Shown one piece after another: positions 57,068-64,000 of a DNA stretch of 64,000 bases. A model generated the notes under the pieces. The model saw only the letters and a list, made by a program, of their open reading frames with translations, ran no database searches and was not told the origin of the DNA. Both the position numbers and the translations under genes were made by a program. Position 1 is the first letter of the stretch. Every line of letters begins with the position of its first letter. This DNA comes from Agapanthus africanus (taxonomy: Eukaryota; Streptophyta; Magnoliopsida; Asparagales; Amaryllidaceae): positions 559,122,315 to 559,186,314 of the forward strand of contig CM057346.1 in the NCBI GenBank assembly GCA_030015575.1, read 5' to 3'.

Positions 57068-57262
57068 TCATGTGCACTTACAAGGTCCTCTCGACCTTGT
57101 GAGGAGAAAAAAAACCTGCGTGAGATCTGTACGACTCACAAAAGAGTAACACACTTAGGAATCCCCACGATTCCTAAGAAGAAAATACACCTATGAGATC
57201 CTCACGACTCGTAGGGAGAAATATCTTTATGAGACCCTTACGGCTCATAAAGTCAAAAAGCA
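57068..57262 (+). repeat. Array of five covarying hairpins
   Basis: Five units of about 39 nt share a core like ATCCYCACGAYTC, while their outer arms differ and still pair. The clearest are ACAAGGTC/GACCTTGT (57080), CTTAGGAATC/GATTCCTAAG (57154, a perfect 10-bp stem with a 5-nt loop) and TTATGAG/CTCATAA (57228). The others, at 57120 and 57191, pair less completely. Confidence 0.82.
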
Positions 57263-57320
57263 TTAGTCGACAGGATCCTAACCCTGTTTGCTAAGCCACC
57301 TTTGTTCAAATCAACAAAAG

Positions 57321-57570
57321 CAAATGATGAGTCATTCTTGACAATATTCCAGTCGTAGCGATACTGATACTTAAAAAGGTATCAAACTTCAAGTCTTATC
57401 AAGGCAAATGATAATTTGCTCCTGGAAATATCCAAGTTGCAGCATGCTGATACCTAAACAGGTGTCAAACTCCAAGTCATTTCACGGCAAATGATGATTC
57501 GCTCCTGGCAATATCCCAGTCGTAGCGATGCCGATGTCAAGATTGGTATCAGATTCCAAACTCGCAATAA
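57321..57570 (+). repeat. 84-bp tandem repeat, three copies
   Basis: Copies begin with CAAATGATGA or CAAATGATAA at 57321, 57405 and 57488. Each contains a stem such as TGATAC...GTATCA (57363) or TGATACCT/AGGTGTCA. Confidence 0.82.
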
Positions 57571-57616
57571 AAACAGCAGCGAGTAGCAAAAAAATGCATA
57601 TGAAATAGCCGAAATG
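57571..57616 (+). repeat. 59-bp tandem repeat, left part (interrupted by J)
   Basis: CTCGCAATAAAAACAGCAGCGAG and GCCGAAATG are the same words as in the repeat at 63510-63660. LTR J inserted into this array, and its TSD AAATG comes from GCCGAAATG. Confidence 0.8.
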
Positions 57617-57925
57617 TGTAATGACCCCAAAATCTTTATACATTTTTATTATCCCTCTTCAAAAATATACCGTATTTATTTGTACTTGGTATTTTCCTCT
57701 TTCTATTAAATTTATTATTATTTTATTCCTCAATCTATTATGTATTTTTTTCTAGGTACAATTTCTTTTTCTTATATTTAAGTTTTTAACTTCTCATTCT
57801 TATTTTTTCCTTTCATAAATATTTAACCCAAATCCATTATTTTTATTCTCCATAGCCCATCTAAAAAGCCCATTTTCTTTTTAAGCAACATCATATATTT
57901 AATTCTAATTAAATATATACATGAA

Positions 57926-57992
57926 CAACCTTATAGCTCATTGGTTAAGTCCTTGCATTGTTATTTCATAAGTCGCATGTTCAAATCCCCAT
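57926..57992 (+). other. tRNA-like sequence with A and B boxes in LTR J
   Basis: TATAGCTCATTGGTTAAG resembles a tRNA A box and ATGTTCAAATCCCC a B box, about 45 nt apart, followed by T-runs near 58005. The stems do not make a proper tRNA, so this is a tRNA-derived or SINE-head-like relic rather than a working tRNA gene. Confidence 0.5.
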
Positions 57993-58065
57993 TCTTGCAA
58001 TTATTTTTTATCATTTTTTATTCTTCTCATAACCTACAAATGAGACCTTTCATTTCCAAAATGAA

Positions 58066-60782
58066 TGGTGACCTTTTATTTCTCTTTTAATTCTTATGTT
58101 AAATGCATATATTATTATACATAATTCACCATTACACCATCTTAATTGTCCTCCATCTTTTCCTTCCTCATATTTTTCTATCTCTCATTTCTCCCTCTTC
58201 ACCTAAAGTCCAAGAAGAAGAACATGAAGAACTCTTCAAGAAGGTCTCGCTACTAACGCGAGGCTATCGGCGGATAGACAAGCCCGGTGACAATACCGGC
58301 TTGTGCATGTAAGTCCCTTCTCTCTCCTTTCCCCTCACCTCTTTTTTTCCTCTTGTCATGCATCGTGAACCCCCTATTCTTTTCATATCATAATCCATAA
58401 GAGAAGATACACATAAACATATACATATACATATACATAAGTTTAGATATATATGATTCTATATGGTTTAATAATATCTTATTATCTCTTGTTCAAATTA
58501 AAGTATTTTTAATTCTTTCTTCATGATTATGAATGTTTATTACAAGTTGTGAGAACATAGATTTCAATCCATAATATATCTACGATATCTCATGGAATCG
58601 GTTTGGTTATTAAAAGAAAGGATAAAGCTTGCATAAAAATACTAGTTAATCTTTTTGCCGATTTTAGTATACACATCAATACCTTTAGGTTTAAAATAAT
58701 TTTTAGACATTAATTTTTACTTCTGAAAATTTCATGGAATTTACATATGATAGATTATATTATTTTATACATGCTGTAAAAATTTTAGATCGATCCGCAT
58801 AACGGTTTGTGAATTACATCGTATTTATTCACTGATCGTAAAACAGAAAACTGCAGTTATCGGTCAATTTCTAGGACATATAACTTGGTATACCGGTATC
58901 CAAATTGAGCAAACTCAGGTGTTTTTAATATCTACATCGAATGATATAGATTTTATTAGTTCTATAGTTTTACCGAAAACCTATCTAAGATAAAGAAAAC
59001 TGCATTACAATATTAAGTGACGGATCTGGACAGAATCTGTTCCGATTCGCACACTGTTTTTAAATTGGACATAACTCAAACTCCCGTTATCCGTTTGTGA
59101 TAAAATTTAGATGTGTAGATGTACAATTGATATACATATAATTTTATGTATACTTGATTACTTATAAATGCATGAAACACCCCGATATAGGCTTTGCAAT
59201 ACAATATATAGTTGCTGTCCAGAAATCTGAATTTCTGTTTTAAATGCTGATATTAAAATGATCATAACTAGAGCTTAAAAAATCCAAATTGTATGAATGT
59301 TGGTGTTTTGGATAAGTAATTCAAAATACCTACAATTTTCTAATAATCTTCGTAACCTGAAACCTGATGCAAATTAACTCAAACTGTGTATTAAAAATAT
59401 GTGACGGTGCCGAATAGATTCTGATCTGTTTTGCGCGACGATACGAAAACATATATATCTCTCAAACCGGTAGTCATATTTAGGTAAAACTGGAACTCAC
59501 GCATGCAAAATATTTAGAGCCATATTTCTTTTTATATTTCGCATTCGTTCAACTTGATTAATTAGTCTTACATAATATTTCTTTACAGCATTGTTTATGG
59601 TAGTTACTCGAATAATATACTTGACTCATTTCATGCTATTCGAACATGTATACATATTTATCTTGATCATTAAATTGTTGTATATACATAAAGACGATAA
59701 TTAAATACTTGAGTTGTATTTTGAAAAATATACAATAGTATTTTTACAATAAACCCCCTCAAGTTTTATAAATTACAATAAGACCCCTAACAATTATTGA
59801 ACATCAAATTACCTTCTTGTAGTCTGACTCGGGTTAGAGTATGACTATTTCTGACTTGAATGTGATCCAAGTCAATCTATATTCTTTTATATTCCAACTC
59901 AAGATGAATACATGAATTCCAGATTCCAGTTAACAATCTATATAACTTGACCGAACCGAAACCATGGATATCCCTTTTACATGATTCCCAGTATTCCATT
60001 TACATGACTCTACGGTTATAACCGTTTCCTGATATCATGGTTTCGGTCAGTCAATCAAGTCAATCAAGCAATCATTACAAGTTTACAAGATAACAATACA
60101 AATATGACATCGCGGGGTTTAAAGGGGTAGATTGGTACGGAAGATGTTAAAAGTGGAATGAGGTGGTCAGATTAAGACACCTAACCTATATTCCGTTGCT
60201 GTTGTACCGTGGCATAAACGGTTCCTCGTACTATACGTGCCCTTAGTCTCTGGCATATAGAGACTCCCCTCGTATACACTGGCATCCTTCTGTACCAAGC
60301 TACAAACAACTACGTTAAACAATATTCCATAATATTCAACACTACAATACTTTAGAAAATACTATACTCGGTCACTCTCATTCTTCATTCTTCTTTGGGA
60401 CTTACCGAGCGACCTGTTCGCTGACGACATTCTATTTCTCTCTTCTTTGAATGTCGTCAGGTGCGTTGGACCAAGTTGAGACCGAGCCTACAAGTGAAGA
60501 TTTGGAGGAATTCCAGGAAGACCCAGAGCTCTAGACTTTGTACTTGCTCTTTTCAGTATTTCTTTTATTATGCCATTGTTTAGGCATTGCTTTTCAGTTC
60601 AGATGTATTTCCATTTCATGCATTGTATAAAGAATGTTATTAATAAAAGTTGCTGTTATTTCTATTATTCGTCTCTTGTGATTCATTTTATATTGCTTAA
60701 TTATGCTTAGCGTATGTACTTCTGAATACATACGTAGCGGGCCTTGTCACGTCCACTTCGCCGTACACTGGGAAGCGGGGCG
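58066..60782 (+). repeat. LTR J duplication, copy 1
   Basis: This starts TGGTGACCTTTTATTTC. It carries a perfect splice-donor word GTAAGT at 58309-58314 and an acceptor-like TCGTCAG ending at 60460, followed by a short acidic frame (ALDQVETEPTSEDLEEFQ, stop at 60532-60534). The 69-codon ORF at 58103-58312 has no recognisable domain. Confidence 0.88.
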
Positions 60783-63499
60783 TGGTGACCTTTCATTTCT
60801 CTTTTAATTCTTATGTTAAATGCATATATTATTATACATAATTCACCATTACACCATCTTAATTGTCCTCCATCTTTTCCTTCCTCATATTTTTCTATCT
60901 CTCATTTCTCCCTCTTCACCTAAAGTCCAAGAAGAAGAACATGAAGAACTCTTCAAGAAGGTCTCGCTACTAACGCGAGGCTATCGGCGGATAGACAAGC
61001 CCGGTGACAATACCGGCTTGTGCATGTAAGTCCCTTCTCTCTCCTTTCCCCTCACCTCTTTTTTTCCTCTTGTCATGCATCGTGAACCCCCTATTCTTTT
61101 CATATCATAATCCATAAGAGAAGATACACATAAACATATACATATACATATACATAAGTTTAGATATATATGATTCTATATGGTTTAATAATATCTTATT
61201 ATCTCTTGTTCAAATTAAAGTATTTTTAATTCTTTCTTCATGATTATGAATGTTTATTACAAGTTGTGAGAACATAGATTTCAATCCATAATATATCTAC
61301 GATATCTCATGGAATCGGTTTGGTTATTAAAAGAAAGGATAAAGCTTGCATAAAAATACTAGTTAATCTTTTTGCCGATTTTAGTATACACATCAATACC
61401 TTTAGGTTTAAAATAATTTTTAGACATTAATTTTTACTTCTGAAAATTTCATGGAATTTACATATGATAGATTATATTATTTTATACATGCTGTAAAAAT
61501 TTTAGATCGATCCGCATAACGGTTTGTGAATTACATCGTATTTATTCACTGATCGTAAAACAGAAAACTGCAGTTATCGGTCAATTTCTAGGACATATAA
61601 CTTGGTATACCGGTATCCAAATTGAGCAAACTCAGGTGTTTTTGATATCTACATCGAATGATATAGATTTTATTAGTTCTATAGTTTTACCGAAAACCTA
61701 TCTAAGATAAAGAAAACTGCATTACAATATTAAGTGACGGATCTGGACAGAATCTGTTCCGATTCGCACACTGTTTTTAAATTGGACATAACTCAAACTC
61801 CCGTTATCCGTTTGTGATAAAATTTAGATGTGTAGATGTACAATTGATATACATATAATTTTATGTATACTTGATTACTTATAAATGCATGAAACACCCC
61901 GATATAGGCTTTGCAATACAATATATAGTTGCTGTCCAGAAATCTGAATTTCTGTTTTAAATGCTGATATTAAAATGATCATAACTAGAGCTTAAAAAAT
62001 CCAAATTGTATGAATGTTGGTGTTTTGGATAAGTAATTCAAAATACCTACAATTTTCTAATAATCTTCGTAACCTGAAACCTGATGCAAATTAACTCAAA
62101 CTGTGTATTAAAAATATGTGACGGTGCCGAATAGATTCTGATCTGTTTTGCGCGACGATACGAAAACATATATATCTCTCAAACCGGTAGTCATATTTAG
62201 GTAAAACTGGAACTCACGCATGCAAAATATTTAGAGCCATATTTCTTTTTATATTTCGCATTCGTTCAACTTGATTAATTAGTCTTACATAATATTTCTT
62301 TACAGCATTGTTTATGGTAGTTACTCGAATAATATACTTGACTCATTTCATGCTATTCGAACATGTATACATATTTATCTTGATCATTAAATTGTTGTAT
62401 ATACATAAAGACGATAATTAAATACTTGAGTTGTATTTTGAAAAATATACAATAGTATTTTTACAATAAACCCCCTCAAGTTTTATAAATTACAATAAGA
62501 CCCCTAACAATTATTGAACATCAAATTACCTTCTTGTAGTCTGACTCGGGTTAGAGTATGACTATTTCTGACTTGAATGTGATCCAAGTCAATCTATATT
62601 CTTTTATATTCCAACTCAAGATGAATACATGAATTCCAGATTCCAGTTAACAATCTATATAACTTGACCGAACCGAAACCATGGATATCCCTTTTACATG
62701 ATTCCCAGTATTCCATTTACATGACTCTACGGTTATAACCGTTTCCTGATATCATGGTTTCGGTCAGTCAATCAAGTCAATCAAGCAATCATTACAAGTT
62801 TACAAGATAACAATACAAATATGACATCGCGGGGTTTAAAGGGGTAGATTGGTACGGAAGATGTTAAAAGTGGAATGAGGTGGTCAGATTAAGACACCTA
62901 ACTTATATTCCGTTGCTGTTGTACCGTGGCATAAACGGTTCCTCGTACTATACGTGCCCTTAGTCTCTGGCATATAGAGACTCCCCTCGTATACACTGGC
63001 ATCCTTCTGTACCAAGCTACAAACAACTACGTTAAACAATATTCCATAATATTCAACACTACAATACTTTAGAAAATACTATAATCGGTCACTCTCATTC
63101 TTCATTCTTCTTTGGGACTTACCGAGCGACCTGTTCGCTGACGACATTCTATTTCTCTCTTCTTTGAATGTCGTCAGGTGCGTTGGACCAAGTTGAGACC
63201 GAGCCTACAAGTGAAGATTTGGAGGAATTCCAGGAAGACCCAGAGCTCTACACTTTGTACTTGCTCTTTTCAGTATTTCTTTTATTATGCCATTGTTTAG
63301 GCATTGCTTTTCAGTTCAGATGTATTTCCATTTCATGTATTGTATAAAGAATGTTATTAATAAAAGTTGCTGTTATTTCTATTATTCGTCTCTTGTGATT
63401 CATTTTATATTGCTTAGTTACGCTTAGCGTATGTACTTCTGAGTACATACGTAGCGGGCCTTGTCACGTCCACTTCGCCGTACACTGGGAAGCGGGGCG
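60783..63499 (+). repeat. LTR J duplication, copy 2
   Basis: This is nearly identical to copy 1, including donor (61026), acceptor (63177) and acidic frame. The junction TGGTGACC against CGTGACA shares GTGAC, which may have guided the unequal exchange. Confidence 0.88.
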
Positions 63500-63509
63500 T
63501 GACAAAATG

Positions 63510-63720
63510 ATGGGGCAACTCACAATAAAAAAAAGCGAGCAAAAAATATGCATATAAAAACAGCCGAAATGTTTGGGCAACTCGCAATAAAAAGCAGCGA
63601 GTAAAAATATAAAAGAAAATAGCCGAAATGATTGGGCACCGCGAATAAAAAACTGAATTGATTGGGCAATCGCGACTTTCGCGTTATGAAAAGCTGAAAA
63701 GATAGAGCATCGCGGCTATA
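63510..63720 (+). repeat. 59-bp tandem repeat, right part
   Basis: GCCGAAAT recurs at 63563 and 63622 (period 59), with stems like CTCGC...GCGAG in each unit. It continues the array seen left of J and fades by about 63720, where a (TAAAA)n tract begins. Confidence 0.78.
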
Positions 63721-64000
63721 AAAAATAAAATAAAATAAAATTTCCTCTGCCCTGCAAGTATGTTCATTTTGACTCTTGTATACGATCCATGGGCACAAAT
63801 AAAAGAAAAAAGAACTATATTTTCCCACCAGGCTCCGTCAAAAGGAGAGCCAGATCTTGATGGCAACATCTACAGCCTAAAAATCAGCTCGACGCTCTCC
63901 TCATTCCAACAGGGCGCATATGTGACGTCAACAAAGCTCCAAGGAGCCAAATAAAAAAGGAGTGACGGCAAAATCCTAACTCCATCCTGACGTGCTTCTC
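63721..64000 (+). other. Element D sequence without recognised features
   Basis: After the (TAAAA)n tract I see no repeat, domain or gene. The ORFs here are short and low in complexity. Confidence 0.5.

Larger units (their letters stand above)
57617..63504 (+). mobile_element. Chromovirus solo LTR J with a 2.7-kb internal tandem duplication
   Basis: It begins TGTAATGACCCC and ends GGGGCGTGACA, with TSD AAATG at 57612-57616 and 63505-63509. Inside, 58066-60782 is repeated as 60783-63499 (period 2717 bp) with about ten single-base differences. The single-copy LTR would be about 3.2 kb. No internal element sequence is present. The LTR end forms a near-palindrome (GTCACGTCCACTTC against GAAGCGGGGCGTGAC). 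Confidence 0.92.
40848..64000 (+). mobile_element. Tat/Retand-like element D, runs off the right edge
   Basis: The left end is placed at TGTTCCCGCC (40848), where F gag stops. This border is approximate because the other end is outside the window. D consists of hairpin-rich DNA (40965-44043), a primer-site-like word near 53326, gag (53596-55375), and then minisatellites and hairpin arrays to the window end. Athila I and solo LTR J interrupt it with clean TSDs. No pol is seen after gag. It may be a gag-only element with tandem repeats, or a deletion derivative. Confidence 0.6.

Noticed and set aside
57926..57992. Functional tRNA gene
   Set aside because: A and B boxes are present, but acceptor and anticodon stems do not pair well enough for a tRNA.
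58103..58312. 69-codon ORF in LTR J, present twice
   Set aside because: The duplication is of DNA, not evidence for a gene. The composition is low-complexity and no domain is visible; part of it may be an exon, which is noted as a finding.
1..64000. Host genes, rRNA, endogenous pararetrovirus or DNA transposons
   Set aside because: No host protein domain, movement or coat protein, transposase or rRNA stretch was recognised. All coding signals are gag, protease, integrase, RT or RNase H of LTR elements, plus the unexplained acidic ORF.

Overview
This 64-kb window looks like repeat-filled heterochromatin of a eudicot plant. It is AT-rich, I recognise no host gene in it, and every coding stretch I can identify comes from an LTR retrotransposon. 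The lineages are Ty1/copia of the Angela (BARE-like) type, Ty3/gypsy chromoviruses (LTRs beginning TGTAAYGACC), an Athila element with a tRNA-Asp primer site, and a Tat/Retand-like gag element. The species cannot be named from this. By-eye percentages below are approximate.

The layout is a nest of insertions. (1) 1-24590, plus strand: copia RT/RNase H, an LTR (983-2874), then primer site, leader, gag, protease and, after an interruption, integrase. (2) Copia B (minus, 5856-23246, TSD GGTTT) lies in the protease-integrase stretch of that element. Copia E (minus, 7599-16321, TSD GCAAT) lies inside B. (3) 24590-33896: copia C on the minus strand, with one LTR (29850-33208) that contains an Athila-like solo LTR, G (31053-32483). 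(4) 33897-40847: chromovirus F, with its LTR, an acidic extra ORF and gag. Its gag is split by copia solo LTR H (38711-40787, TSD TAAGG) and then by element D. (5) 40848-64000: Tat-like element D, with gag and unusually hairpin-rich non-coding DNA. D is interrupted by a gag-protease-only Athila, I (minus, 44049-53216, TSD GGTAT), and by a giant chromovirus solo LTR, J (57617-63504, TSD AAATG).

The paired LTRs differ by roughly 0.5-1.5 %, so B, E and I are young. Despite this, B and E share the loss of gag, altered protease and RT active sites and a decayed integrase, so they were probably mobilised in trans.

Three signals stand out. First, a GC-rich bipartite hairpin (two near-palindromic 14-mers starting 30-31 nt apart, inside a larger stem) recurs in copia and gypsy elements. 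In four leaders it lies 186-225 nt downstream of the primer site. Second, D's non-coding DNA is built from many short perfect hairpins and from minisatellites whose stem arms co-vary. Third, the Athila LTR carries a second tRNA-Asp primer site embedded in its own end. I looked for host genes, rRNA, CRISPR arrays and a functional tRNA and found none.
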